Shown here: positions 37,887-46,532 of the stretch, in pieces
How the letters are laid out: every line of letters starts with the position of its first letter
How positions within the stretch are numbered: the stretch's first letter is position 1
IMG/VR virus record: IMGVR_UViG_3300036818_000070
Coordinates: 16,166-80,165 of that record
Strand: one strand, 5' to 3'
DNA length: 64,000 bases
Origin: a virus
The notes under the pieces: generated by a model
The model's input: the letters and a program-made list of their open reading frames with translations, nothing else
What the model was told of the DNA's origin: nothing
The model's database searches: none
Translations under genes and position numbers: made by a program

Positions 37887-38825
37887 ATGGATGCCCTGGT
37901 AGAGCGCGCTCTTGCAGAGGTTGCGGCGGCCACAGACGAGGACCGCCGTGCCCTGCTGATGAGCGAGTCCAACGGGGCGCTGGGAGCTTACTTCCGGCGC
38001 CACCCGCAGGAGATGGAAGAGGTCGCGTTCGCGCTGTTCGATCAAGCGTGGGCCGACATGATGCAGGAGGACATTCTTCCGCGCATCATCGACGTCAAGA
38101 CCGTCGGGCTCGGCGAGGTTGACTGGGTGGATGAGGACCTGCGCGGCATGCACGCGTACTTCCAGGGCAAGGGCGGCCAGATTCTGTCCGACCTGCTCCG
38201 CTACCAGCGCACCCAGATGCCGCGCGAGGAGATGGCCATCGCCATCGACCTTCACCGTGACGAGATCGAACTGGACTTCTGGGGCACGTTCCAGAAGCTT
38301 CAGGACCAGGCCAACGAGAAGGTTCGTCAGCTCCCGGTCCGCCAGCTCATCACCCTGCTCCAGCAGGGCATCACGGCTGGTACGACGTTCGCCGAGGTCC
38401 CCGCCTCCACGTTGACCGCAAACAACGTGGACCCCGTGATCGACTTCGTGTCACAGCGCTCGAAGGGCAACGTCACGCTGATCGGCGCGCGCAACGCCGT
38501 CCGCGTCCTGTCCAACATCGGTGTGCAGTTCGGCATGAACGTCGCCGAGCGCATCTTCAACGCCGGACAGGTCGGCGTCTACAAGGGCTACCCGGTGGTC
38601 GAGGTCGAGAACTTCGAGGACTTCGGCGGCAATCTCGTCGTCCCGGTCAACGAGATCTGGGTCGTCGGCCAGAACGCGGGCCGTCTGACCTACTTCGGCG
38701 CGGACCCGAAGGTGCAGCAGCTCCCCCGTTCGGGCTTCTACGTCCGCTGGGAGAGCGCACGCGACGCGGGCATGCTGCTCTACGGCGTCGGCCGCGGGCG
38801 CATCGGGCGCATCGTCTTCTCCTAA
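37887..38825 (+). CDS. major capsid protein (HK97 fold)
   Basis: 312 residues. The layout fits an HK97-type capsid: N-terminal helical arm, MQEDILPRIIDVKTVGLGEVDWVDED (strand and E-loop), RTQMPREEMAIAIDLHRDEIELDFWGTFQK (spine helix), VIDFVSQRSKGNVTLIGARNAVRVL, WVVGQNAGRLTYFGADPKVQQL near the C-terminus. Same strong leader as 37229. Position between the scaffold and decoration genes supports this. No visible processing site. Confidence 0.75.
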   Translation: MDALVERALAEVAAATDEDRRALLMSESNGALGAYFRRHPQEMEEVAFALFDQAWADMMQEDILPRIIDVKTVGLGEVDWVDEDLRGMHAYFQGKGGQILSDLLRYQRTQMPREEMAIAIDLHRDEIELDFWGTFQKLQDQANEKVRQLPVRQLITLLQQGITAGTTFAEVPASTLTANNVDPVIDFVSQRSKGNVTLIGARNAVRVLSNIGVQFGMNVAERIFNAGQVGVYKGYPVVEVENFEDFGGNLVVPVNEIWVVGQNAGRLTYFGADPKVQQLPRSGFYVRWESARDAGMLLYGVGRGRIGRIVFS

Positions 38826-38871
38826 GACCTGACGACAGACCGACCGTAGAACCAGAGAGGACTGACACCTA

Positions 38872-39267
38872 ATGAGCAGCGGAACTCCGCAGAACGTATG
38901 GGGCGTCAGCGCCGTCATCTCCATCGAGACGACAGACGCGAGCGACGCCGCCACCGCCCTGACCACGGCCATCTCGGACATCAAGTCCGGGCTGACTTCG
39001 CTCGCAAACGGCACGGAGTTCTCGGTCCCCGAGATCGACGGCTCGCCGCAGTTCGATGAGGCGGACGGCGCCAACGGCTCGTTCTCCCTCAGCGAATGCC
39101 AGCTCATCGTGGCCGCGGTCACCGAGGCGACCGCGCAGAGCGCGGCTGAGTCGGCACAGACCGCCATCAACACCGCCATCGAGTCGATCACGCCGACGGT
39201 CACCGTCACGCTGGAGCAGGAGACCGACGGGGCGCAGGGCGGCTTCGTCTTCGACCTCCTCCAGTAG
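38872..39267 (+). CDS. small structural-like protein after the capsid gene
   Basis: 131 residues, ATG after AGAGAGGACTGACACCTA. Low charge, Ala/Ser/Thr-rich with coiled segments (EATAQSAAESAQTAINTAIESITPTVTVTLEQETD). It may decorate the head. Followed by a strong hairpin terminator. Confidence 0.55.
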   Translation: MSSGTPQNVWGVSAVISIETTDASDAATALTTAISDIKSGLTSLANGTEFSVPEIDGSPQFDEADGANGSFSLSECQLIVAAVTEATAQSAAESAQTAINTAIESITPTVTVTLEQETDGAQGGFVFDLLQ

Positions 39268-39289
39268 CTCACAAGACGCACAGCACACA

Positions 39290-39334
39290 ACTTCCCCCCG
39301 GCAGCGTTCCGTCACTTCTCTGCCGGGGGGAAGT
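39290..39334 (+). terminator. strong terminator-like hairpin after the capsid cluster
   Basis: ACTTCCCCCCGGCAG (39290-39304) and CTGCCGGGGGGAAGT (39320-39334) form a perfect 15-bp stem with a 15-nt loop. The following CCCTTGG is a weak T tract. It is suited to partial termination after the highly expressed capsid genes. Confidence 0.7.
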
Positions 39335-39369
39335 CCCTTGGTGAACACACCGCGAGAGGAGTAACGGAG

Positions 39370-40221
39370 ATGGACACAGCAGCAACACTGGCTATCGACA
39401 AGCTCGAATACCAGAACAACACGTCCGGCTGGATTGGCGTGGTCATTCTCGACCACGACGGCAAGCCGACCGGCGTCAATGTCGAGCCCGGTGGGACCAT
39501 CTGGCTGTCCGAGCAGGAGGCCATTCTCACCGCCCGAGCGCCGCGACGCGCCGAGGACAACCCCTTTGAGGAGCGCGAGTACATCGTCATGAACGATGGT
39601 CGTCGCGAGCCGATGAAGATGCGTCCGCTTACGCTCGTGAGCGGCGACGCGCAGTCGGTCAAGCCCAACGACCGCTTCGTGCCCGGAGTCACGCAGGACG
39701 CCGAGGCGCGCGCTGAGATCGAGCGCGCGGCGCACGACGGCTCACCGACCGCCATCCGCACCGACGCGCAAGTCCGCGCCGAAGCCGCCGTCACCGGCTC
39801 GACGCCCCAGCAGGGCGTGCCAGTACCACCCGCGCCGGTCATCCAGCCGGGCGCCCCCGAGGCCAGCGACGGCGAGACGGAGTACGAGGAGGGTCGCGAG
39901 AGCTGGACCGAGCCCGAGGCGCCCGGCCAGGTGCTCCAGGGAAGCCTCCAGGGCGACGACGGCGTCGAACCGGACCTGAGTGACCCGACCGAGTCAAAGC
40001 CCGGCGACGTCGTTCATCAGCAGCCCGCCGCAGTTGCGCAGACCGTGGGCGCGCAAGGCGCTCCCGAGGAGGAGCATGCGCAGCAGGTGGACCAGGGCAT
40101 CGGCGAGGAGACCGGGGCCGCACGGCCCCCGGTCGGCGACCAGCCGGAGGGCGAGTACGCCATCCATGAAGAGGTCGGCACGCCGCTGAACGAGGACGAC
40201 ACCGAGGGCCTTATCGGCTGA
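39370..40221 (+). CDS. acidic structural-like protein with disordered tail
   Basis: 283 residues, ATG after GCGAGAGGAGTAACGGAG. Residues 1-100 look globular (LDKLEYQNNTSGWIGVVILDHDGKPTGVNVEPGGTIWLSEQE..., a small beta domain). The rest is very acidic, Pro/Gln/Glu-rich and probably disordered. Likely a capsid accessory or decoration protein. Confidence 0.55.
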   Translation: MDTAATLAIDKLEYQNNTSGWIGVVILDHDGKPTGVNVEPGGTIWLSEQEAILTARAPRRAEDNPFEEREYIVMNDGRREPMKMRPLTLVSGDAQSVKPNDRFVPGVTQDAEARAEIERAAHDGSPTAIRTDAQVRAEAAVTGSTPQQGVPVPPAPVIQPGAPEASDGETEYEEGRESWTEPEAPGQVLQGSLQGDDGVEPDLSDPTESKPGDVVHQQPAAVAQTVGAQGAPEEEHAQQVDQGIGEETGAARPPVGDQPEGEYAIHEEVGTPLNEDDTEGLIG

Positions 40222-40225
40222 CGCT

Positions 40226-40603
40226 ATGCCGCCGACGCTCAATGAGCGGGCCATCACTCTCTACAACCAGAGCGGCGGCTTCGACATTCAGCAGGTCGCC
40301 GCGATTCTGGGCGTCGATGCTGCCGACGTCGCGGAGGCGATCTACAACCCCGGCTATGAGATACCCGACCCCAACACTGGCGACAACGGTGGAGGGTCGG
40401 GTGCCGAGGTCCAGGTCTTCGAGTTCGAGGAGCCGTCGAGCGAGTGGGTCTGCCACCACAACCTCGGCAGGGACCCGCTCATCGCGGTGTATGACTTACA
40501 GGGCAACTTGCGTCCGTTCGTACCTGCGGAGCAGAGCGAGGACGACAACACCACAACGCTCACTCCGACTCCGCCCCTCGCGGGCAAGGTGGTAATCGCA
40601 TGA
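40226..40603 (+). CDS. mosaic protein: GGFD module plus HNLG beta module
   Basis: 125 residues. The first 40 (LNERAITLYNQSGGFDIQQVAAILGVDAADVAEAI) match the N-terminus of the gene at 32681. The end (WVCHHNLGRDPLIAVYDLQGNLRPFVPAEQSEDDNTTTLTPTPPLAGKVVIA) matches the end of the next gene (HNLG..DIQVSVYD...). It looks like a joint between a head module and a fibre tip. Confidence 0.6.
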   Translation: MPPTLNERAITLYNQSGGFDIQQVAAILGVDAADVAEAIYNPGYEIPDPNTGDNGGGSGAEVQVFEFEEPSSEWVCHHNLGRDPLIAVYDLQGNLRPFVPAEQSEDDNTTTLTPTPPLAGKVVIA

Positions 40604-41415
40604 CTCTCGCCGTAGACAGCAATCTCGATTTCCAGAGCGTCAACACGGCGGTCAATCTGCCGACGCCGATCAGCTCCGGCGACGCTGCGAACAAGGCGTA
40701 CGTGGATGCGGTGGCACAGGGCATCATCTACAAGGAGGCGGTTGCCGCCGTCTCCACGACGAACGTCTCGGTCGCGTCGCCCGGTGCCATCGGCTCAGCC
40801 TCGACGGGGGACCGCGTACTGCTCGCGGGGCAGACGACTGAAAGCGAGAACGGTCTCTGGACTTGGAACGGCGCGACGTCGGCGCTAACCAGGACGCCGG
40901 ACTTCGACACTGGGTCTACCCAGGAGCCGGGAACCTCGGTGTTCGATGAGGGCACTGACACGTCCTGGACACTCATCAATACCGGCAATGTGACAGTGGA
41001 CACGACCGATCAGTCGTGGACGCAGACGACAAGCGCCGGGTCGCTGACCTTCGATGCGCCGCTGACACAGAGCGGAAGCACCGTGAGCCTCAACGGCGGC
41101 GACCCGCTCGATGTCACCGACGGCGGCACGGGCGCCTCGACGCCCGCTGGCGCGCGCTCGAACCTCAACGCCACCGGGAAGTATGCGACGACGGTTGGTG
41201 ACGCTTCCGCCACCTCGTTCACCATTACCCACAACCTCGGCACTACGGACATCCAGGTATCCGTGTACGACATGGCGACGGGTGCTCAGGAGCTGGTTGG
41301 CGTCACGGTCGATACCGTGAACACCTGCACGGTTGGTGCATTCGGAAGCGCTCCGGCCGCCGCCACTGGCACGATCGGCTCGGGCACGGGTAAGCGGGTC
41401 GTTGTCATCGGATGA
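40600..41415 (+). CDS. fibre protein with ANKAYVD and HNLG modules
   Basis: 271 residues, overlapping the upstream gene by 4 nt. GDAANKAYVDAVAQGIIYKEAV is a common phage fibre motif; SENGLWTWNGATSALTR and DGGTGASTPAGARSNL follow, and the C-terminus is the HNLG module (ATSFTITHNLGTTDIQVSVYDMATG). A short trimeric fibre, probably displayed on the head or tail. Confidence 0.65.
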   Translation: MTLAVDSNLDFQSVNTAVNLPTPISSGDAANKAYVDAVAQGIIYKEAVAAVSTTNVSVASPGAIGSASTGDRVLLAGQTTESENGLWTWNGATSALTRTPDFDTGSTQEPGTSVFDEGTDTSWTLINTGNVTVDTTDQSWTQTTSAGSLTFDAPLTQSGSTVSLNGGDPLDVTDGGTGASTPAGARSNLNATGKYATTVGDASATSFTITHNLGTTDIQVSVYDMATGAQELVGVTVDTVNTCTVGAFGSAPAAATGTIGSGTGKRVVVIG

Positions 41416-42263
41416 GCCTGCCGGTTGACACCCCGCTCGATCTCGGTCAGCTCGGGAGCAGCCCCTCAGCCCCGGCTTCGGGTCGCCTGCGCATATGGGC
41501 GGACTCGGATGGCTCCGTGTATGTCACGGACAGCTCGGGCACCACTACGCTCGTCGGCCCCGGCCTGACTGCGGCCGACGTCACTAACGCCGCCGACACC
41601 AGCTCGGACGACGTGCAGGAGTTCACGGGGTTCGTGGAGACGCCTGTGCTGATCTCCTCTGGATACGCGGGCGCGACCTATGGACTCGACGGCACCAACC
41701 GCTTCCTGGGGGCCACGAGTAGTGGGCCGCCGAGTGGCTACCCCATCTCGGGATGGCTGGAGGGCGACTGGTGCCTCGACCTGACGGGCGCGATATGGAT
41801 GTGCACGACCGCCGGGAAGCCTGGCACCTGGACGAACCTCACTAGCGCGGCGAACATTGGACTGGGCTCGGCCGCGATGATTCAGTCCTCCACAACGCAA
41901 GCGGTGACGGCAGCCACCTTCACGCCGATCACGATGCCTTCGACCGTGTGGGACTACTCGTCCGGCGACGCGATGACCGCCACCGCCAGCCGGTTGACAG
42001 CCCCGGTGGCGGGTCTCTATCTCGCGACGGGCTGGATTGAGTACCAGGAGGCCACTGAGGTCGCCCTTGAGGCGAACATACGCTGGAACGGAGCCACCTA
42101 CGACCAGCCAGAAGAGGAGCCCGGAGTCTCGACAAGTCAAACGACCGGGCAGGCCACGGCCATGATGAAGCTAGCAGCCGGAGGGTATGCCGAGCTGGTG
42201 GGGTGGTCATCGGCGGCCGTAACCGTCCACTACGGGGCACTGCAAATGGCAAGAATCGGATGA
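41412..42263 (+). CDS. fibre protein with C1q-like C-terminal head
   Basis: 283 residues, overlapping upstream by 4 nt. The C-terminal 110 residues (TAPVAGLYLATGWIEYQEATEVALEANIRWNGATYDQ...AMMKLAAGGYAELVGWSSAAVTVHYGALQMARIG) follow the C1q/TNF jelly-roll pattern often used as trimeric receptor-binding tips. The middle repeats WCLDLTGAIWMCTTAGKPGTWTNL, typical of fibres. Confidence 0.65.
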   Translation: MSLPVDTPLDLGQLGSSPSAPASGRLRIWADSDGSVYVTDSSGTTTLVGPGLTAADVTNAADTSSDDVQEFTGFVETPVLISSGYAGATYGLDGTNRFLGATSSGPPSGYPISGWLEGDWCLDLTGAIWMCTTAGKPGTWTNLTSAANIGLGSAAMIQSSTTQAVTAATFTPITMPSTVWDYSSGDAMTATASRLTAPVAGLYLATGWIEYQEATEVALEANIRWNGATYDQPEEEPGVSTSQTTGQATAMMKLAAGGYAELVGWSSAAVTVHYGALQMARIG

Positions 42264-42274
42264 GGCGGCTGTAG

Positions 42275-43198
42275 ATGATCGCGGCGACTATCGGCACGCA
42301 GTTCACGGCCTACACCGAAGAGGGTGTGACAGGGCTGGTCGGAACCATCGGAGTCACGCTCCAGGACGACCAGGGTAACGTCATCCAGGAGCGCACGACC
42401 GAGAACATCGCGGAGGTGGCGACCGGGTCCGGCATCTACCAGTACACCGGCACTGCGCCGCTCAAGCCGGGGCCATATGTGGTGACGTGGGACACGGGTG
42501 GCGACCCGCCACAAACCTTCAACGAGATGATGCTCGCCACGCCAGCCGTCACCCACGGAGGCGAGATCGAGACCGTCGCCGACCTTACGGACCTCTTGGT
42601 GCTGGTGCCGTGGGCCAAACGCGCGTGCGAGGGGCCATACGGACCGCCCCCTGGACAGTCCACGCTGACCAATGATCTGCTGTATCCGATGGTCGCCGAC
42701 GCCTGCTCCGAGATCATCTTGTACTCGGGGTCGCTGTTTGGCCACCAGCTTCATGTCAAGAGTCGTGACCCCACCGCGGGATTCCCGACGGGCTGGCGAA
42801 CCGACAAGGTTCTCAACCAGTGGGAGGGCGCGGTCGTCATCTGTCAGGTTGCACTCGACTATCTGCGCTTCCTGTACCGCGACCTCAAGACCACCCTGTC
42901 CATCAAGAATGAGGGCACCGAGTATTCCTACTCGATGTCACCGACCATCGTGGCGGCGTGGATCAAGCAGCTTCAGTCCGACCGCGACAAGGCCATCGAC
43001 GGGCTCCGCGCGCACAACGTCGTGCTCGATCAGTACGCCTCCAACATCCGGGTGCGCGACCCGGCAACTGTGGCGATCTTGGAGTGGTGGGACACCAACG
43101 AGTTTGACGGTGTCGGCTCGCTCGGAATGCCGGGCGGCCAGGAAGCGGCCGTCATTCCGTGGACCCCCGGCTGGTCTGGCCCAGGCTTCACGCCATGA
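42275..43198 (+). CDS. head-tail connector-like protein with an N-terminal Ig-like domain
   Basis: 307 residues. Residues 1-90 look like a small beta domain (GVTGLVGTIGVTLQDDQGNVIQERTTENI...YVVTWDTGGDPPQTFNEMMLAT). The rest is helical (DACSEIILYSGSLFGHQLHV..., VICQVALDYLRFLYRDLKTTLSIKNEG). The region is where a head-completion or adaptor protein is expected. Confidence 0.5.
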   Translation: MIAATIGTQFTAYTEEGVTGLVGTIGVTLQDDQGNVIQERTTENIAEVATGSGIYQYTGTAPLKPGPYVVTWDTGGDPPQTFNEMMLATPAVTHGGEIETVADLTDLLVLVPWAKRACEGPYGPPPGQSTLTNDLLYPMVADACSEIILYSGSLFGHQLHVKSRDPTAGFPTGWRTDKVLNQWEGAVVICQVALDYLRFLYRDLKTTLSIKNEGTEYSYSMSPTIVAAWIKQLQSDRDKAIDGLRAHNVVLDQYASNIRVRDPATVAILEWWDTNEFDGVGSLGMPGGQEAAVIPWTPGWSGPGFTP

Positions 43199-43644
43199 GC
43201 TTCACGATCGGCACCGGAGACGTCGCGGACTTCGTAGCGGCACAGGACTCGCTCCGCGCGCAACTCGGCGCCGAGGTTACGTTCGGCGTCCCAACCGACC
43301 CGCAGTGGCCCGAGGGCACGGCCATCAACGCCGACACCGGCGTGCCGTTCGACGCAACGGTAGTTCAGTCGAACGCCGAGTTCGACTACACGACGATCAC
43401 CTGCCTGGTCATCGAAAAGCAGGGGTCGCCGCTACGACCACAGGCGGATACCTACTTCAACCAGTCGGGCTTTCGCTCTGGCATGGACATCATCTTGGAC
43501 GTGGCCACTGCCGACTACGAGGCCACCGTGGCCAACGCGACGACGTTCACGGTCGATGGAGACGACTTCTCGGTCGAGGAAGCCAAGCCCTTCTCGATCG
43601 GCACGACCATCTATCGGTACATCGTCTACGGAGCCGCCAAGTGA
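43195..43644 (+). CDS. head-tail joining protein
   Basis: 149 residues, ATG overlapping the upstream stop. Beta-rich (VTFGVPTDPQWPEGTAINADTGVPFDATVVQSNAEFDYTTITCLVIEKQ...). Typical of a stopper or tail-completion protein by position. No diagnostic motif. Confidence 0.5.
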   Translation: MSFTIGTGDVADFVAAQDSLRAQLGAEVTFGVPTDPQWPEGTAINADTGVPFDATVVQSNAEFDYTTITCLVIEKQGSPLRPQADTYFNQSGFRSGMDIILDVATADYEATVANATTFTVDGDDFSVEEAKPFSIGTTIYRYIVYGAAK

Positions 43645-44195
43645 GCACGAACACGCCCAACCTCCTGCGCGCCGAGTTGGTCGAAGCATCCGTGCGCCGC
43701 TGCCTCATCTCACTGCTGCCGAACTACGGCATGGTCATGCAGCAGGAGGGCTTCAGCGGCCCGGCGCCCAACGTCGTCTTCCGGGAAGCGTTCCCAACAC
43801 CCGACGAGCGCGAAAGCGAGCTGACAGTAACCACCGTGTCCTTCGGCTTCAGTGTCGATGACGGCGGCGTCCCCGCCGAGCTGGGCACGACGCTGACGAA
43901 GTATGTCCACACGATCACGGCCTGGGTGTTCGCGCTTGAGCCGCGCTTCGGGCGCAAGGTCGCCTGGGCGATGCAGGCGGCGTCACGTATCGGCCCCGGT
44001 CCCTATGGGCTGCCGGACACCATCCCGTTACTGGACTTCAACGCGGACCCAGACGACCCGCCGCAGATCGACATTCTTTGCACGCTCGGCTCCCAGGTAG
44101 CGCACCAGGGCAACAACAGCATCCGACCGTGGGACAAGTACGTGTGGACGACGACGATCAACGTCCGCGACATCGCCGAGGTGGACGCTTCGTGA
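43641..44195 (+). CDS. tail completion-like protein
   Basis: 184 residues, GTG overlapping the upstream stop. Alpha/beta (LLRAELVEASVRRCLISLLPNYGMVMQQEG...TVSFGFSVDDGGVPAELGTTLTKYVHTITAWVFALEP). Position between connector and major tail genes suggests a tail-terminator protein. A long overlapping frame starting at 42672 is a shadow that runs into this one. Confidence 0.5.
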   Translation: MSTNTPNLLRAELVEASVRRCLISLLPNYGMVMQQEGFSGPAPNVVFREAFPTPDERESELTVTTVSFGFSVDDGGVPAELGTTLTKYVHTITAWVFALEPRFGRKVAWAMQAASRIGPGPYGLPDTIPLLDFNADPDDPPQIDILCTLGSQVAHQGNNSIRPWDKYVWTTTINVRDIAEVDAS

Positions 44196-44899
44196 GCTTC
44201 ACCGTCCCAGGCGGGAGAAGCGACTTCCACGAGTTCGCCTTCGTGTGCTACGGCAAGGACATCCCCGACGTCATACGCAACGCCGTGGACATCCAGGCGG
44301 TGGCCGAGAAGGTCGGCTACGCCACCTACGCCGACCGGCTCGGGCGCGCGCTGGACACGCTCACGCGCGACATGGAGCACCTCGGCGAGCAGATGGCCGT
44401 CCTCGGCACCCTCACGCTACGACAGATCGAGCGCGCCACCCGCGTCAGGCCGGAGGCTCACCGCTCCGGTCACAAGAGCCTCAACGACTCCCTCTATGCA
44501 CGTCCGCTCGCGATACCCGGCGGCATTGGCATCGCCGACTTCGTCGTGCTCGATCGCGATGTCCGCTGGTGGCCCACCAACGAGTTCGGTTCCAACGCAC
44601 GCGTCGGCGGCCGACTGTTCGGAACATTCACAGGCGGCTCGGGCGACTCGCCACCGGACCCCTCACAGTTTCGCCAGCACGCCATGTTCGAGTCCGGCGA
44701 CGGCCCCGACGCAGGGCTTGGCATCATCACGAACCCGATACCGGCCAGGCACTTCATCGAGGAGTCCGTCAAGGTCATCGACAAGGAGTGGCGAGCCAAG
44801 TACGACGCGGTCGTCGGCGCGTTCAACTCACAGCTAGACGACCTCCTCAAAGAGGTCGCGCGCCAGCTCAAGGCACAACGGGCCGGGGGCCTGCCGTGA
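44192..44899 (+). CDS. HK97-gp10-like tail component
   Basis: 235 residues, GTG overlapping the upstream stop. Early helix YADRLGRALDTLTRDMEHLGEQMAVLG and a long C-terminal helix (VKVIDKEWRAKYDAVVGAFNSQLDDLLKEVARQLKAQ) surround a beta-rich middle. By position a head-tail joining or tail-completion protein. Confidence 0.5.
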   Translation: MSFTVPGGRSDFHEFAFVCYGKDIPDVIRNAVDIQAVAEKVGYATYADRLGRALDTLTRDMEHLGEQMAVLGTLTLRQIERATRVRPEAHRSGHKSLNDSLYARPLAIPGGIGIADFVVLDRDVRWWPTNEFGSNARVGGRLFGTFTGGSGDSPPDPSQFRQHAMFESGDGPDAGLGIITNPIPARHFIEESVKVIDKEWRAKYDAVVGAFNSQLDDLLKEVARQLKAQRAGGLP

Positions 44900-45243
44900 G
44901 CAGTCTTGCGCGCCAACGGCAGTCGGGTGGAAAGCGCCGAGCGGCGTATATTAGCCCCAACCCCAAGGGCGATAGGGGGGTGGACCTGGCGGCCACCCTC
45001 CACAGGCGGCGGAAGAACGCGATGATCTCGCTGCTCAGCGAGTTCGAGACCGAAATCCAGCCCCTGATCGCCGGGAACGAACAGGCAATCGAGCATTTCA
45101 AGAGGAGCTGTCGAGAGAAACTGAACGCGGTCACGTTCGAGGCCATTGAGCTGATGCAGCTCGGGCCTGGCGAGGAGCTGAACGAACTGGCGGTCGATCT
45201 CACAGCACGTCTTCAGTCCGGCGATAACGGAGGCACCAAGTAA
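44896..45243 (+). CDS. hypothetical tail-region protein
   Basis: 115 residues from a GTG overlapping the upstream stop. A second in-frame GTG at 44980 has GGGGGG upstream and lies just after promoter site 6; in that case the protein is 87 residues (VDLAATLHRRRKNAMISLLSEFE...). Helical, soluble; function unknown. Confidence 0.5.
   Translation: MSSLARQRQSGGKRRAAYISPNPKGDRGVDLAATLHRRRKNAMISLLSEFETEIQPLIAGNEQAIEHFKRSCREKLNAVTFEAIELMQLGPGEELNELAVDLTARLQSGDNGGTK
44936..44960 (+). promoter_or_regulatory. phage-type promoter site 6
   Basis: GCGGCGTATATTAGC with TATATT at 44947-44952. It lies near the start of the gene at 44896 or in the gap before an alternative start at 44980. It would feed the major tail protein gene at 45244. 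Confidence 0.45.
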
Positions 45244-46530
45244 ATGAGCGGCATTCCCGCAGGAGCAATCGTCCACGTCGGCGGCAAGACGGTCCTCAAT
45301 CGTCTCCAGAACGTTGGGCTCCAGGACCCCAAGGTCCCCACCCAGATCGTCTACGAGACGGGCAACAACCTGGCCGTCGGCAAGATTCTGACCGAAGCCG
45401 ACTTCCGCTTCCAGATGACGTCGTGGGATGTCTCCACCGACCTGATGGCGTTGCTGACCGGCGAGTCAGCGACAGCCCTTGGCGACCAGATCAGCGGCGC
45501 CGACGACGCGGGCACCGTCTACAAGTGGGAGGACGTCGGCGCCTTCAACCTGACGTCGCCGTGGAAGTCGAACACCGGCAGCCAGGGCGGCAACATCGAG
45601 GCGGGTGTCATCATCCCGAACCTCTACCCGACGGCACTGTCTTATCGCCTCGGCGTCACCGATAACGCCGAGATGCAGGTCACGCTCGCGTCGGGCTCGT
45701 ACTTCATGGCGGAGAAGATGCCGCTGGAGGAGTACGCGACGGGCGACGGCACCACGGCCGCGTTCCAGACCGCCAACACGGCTGGCACCTACCGCATCGG
45801 CGGCGCGGGCTCGACCAACTACATGCACGTCTTCGGCGTCATGGTGGATGGCGTCCAGCAGATTCCGGGCATCGACTACACCGAGTCGGGCGGCGCGAAT
45901 GCCGACGTGACAGACACGAAGGTGACGATCACCTTCGCCGTGATTCCCGGCGACGGCGCGATCGTCAAGTACTGCTACTTCAGCGATACCGCCGCCGCCA
46001 TCCCGCAGGACGACAACCTGCCCGCCTCGGCAACACTCCCGGCCGCCGTCCGTGGTCGCGACATCACCCTGCTGGTGGGCGACCCCCACGGCACGGGCGA
46101 CGACGCGCCGCTGTCACTGTACGGCGTTCAGACGTTCGAGCTTCAAGCGAGCGTCTCGGGTTCCCTGCTGCGCCAGATGGGGACGCAGGACCCGATCGGC
46201 TTCGCCAACACCGGCATCGACACCACGGGCACCGTCACGATCGAGCCCGCCTCGATCGAGAAGCTGTTCCAGTTCATGTCGGCCTCGATGGGGATTGCCG
46301 AGTCGGAGGTGTACGGGTACATCAACCAGTTCACCTTCCCGCTCACTGCGGTCATCCACGAGCCGGGCGGCTCCGACATCATCAAGTCGATCTTCGTGCC
46401 CGACGCCTTCTTCCAGGCGCCCGGCGAGAACGCCCGCGTTCAGACGGTGACCCAGTACCCGATCAGCTTCGAGTCAATGACGGGCACCTTCCACGAGGTC
46501 AAGGGCGACCTGCCGACCGTCGGGGAGTAG
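45244..46530 (+). CDS. major tail protein
   Basis: 428 residues, ATG 1 nt after the upstream stop. Beta-rich with repeated globular segments (VGKILTEADFRFQMTSWDVSTDLMALLTGESATAL..., GDGTTAAFQTANTAGTYRIGGAG, QTFELQASVSGSLLRQMG..., a C-terminal ITVQTVTQYPISFESMTG-type strand). The size and position, just ahead of the chaperone and tape-measure genes, fit a tail-tube protein. One tube protein and no sheath gene point to a siphovirus. Confidence 0.7.
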   Translation: MSGIPAGAIVHVGGKTVLNRLQNVGLQDPKVPTQIVYETGNNLAVGKILTEADFRFQMTSWDVSTDLMALLTGESATALGDQISGADDAGTVYKWEDVGAFNLTSPWKSNTGSQGGNIEAGVIIPNLYPTALSYRLGVTDNAEMQVTLASGSYFMAEKMPLEEYATGDGTTAAFQTANTAGTYRIGGAGSTNYMHVFGVMVDGVQQIPGIDYTESGGANADVTDTKVTITFAVIPGDGAIVKYCYFSDTAAAIPQDDNLPASATLPAAVRGRDITLLVGDPHGTGDDAPLSLYGVQTFELQASVSGSLLRQMGTQDPIGFANTGIDTTGTVTIEPASIEKLFQFMSASMGIAESEVYGYINQFTFPLTAVIHEPGGSDIIKSIFVPDAFFQAPGENARVQTVTQYPISFESMTGTFHEVKGDLPTVGE

Positions 46531-46532
46531 TC

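Noticed and set aside
42672-44195. 507-codon plus-strand frame across connector genes
   Set aside because: Its first 320 codons are Arg/Ser-rich shadow of the genes at 42275 and 43195; only the end (43641 onward) is a real gene.
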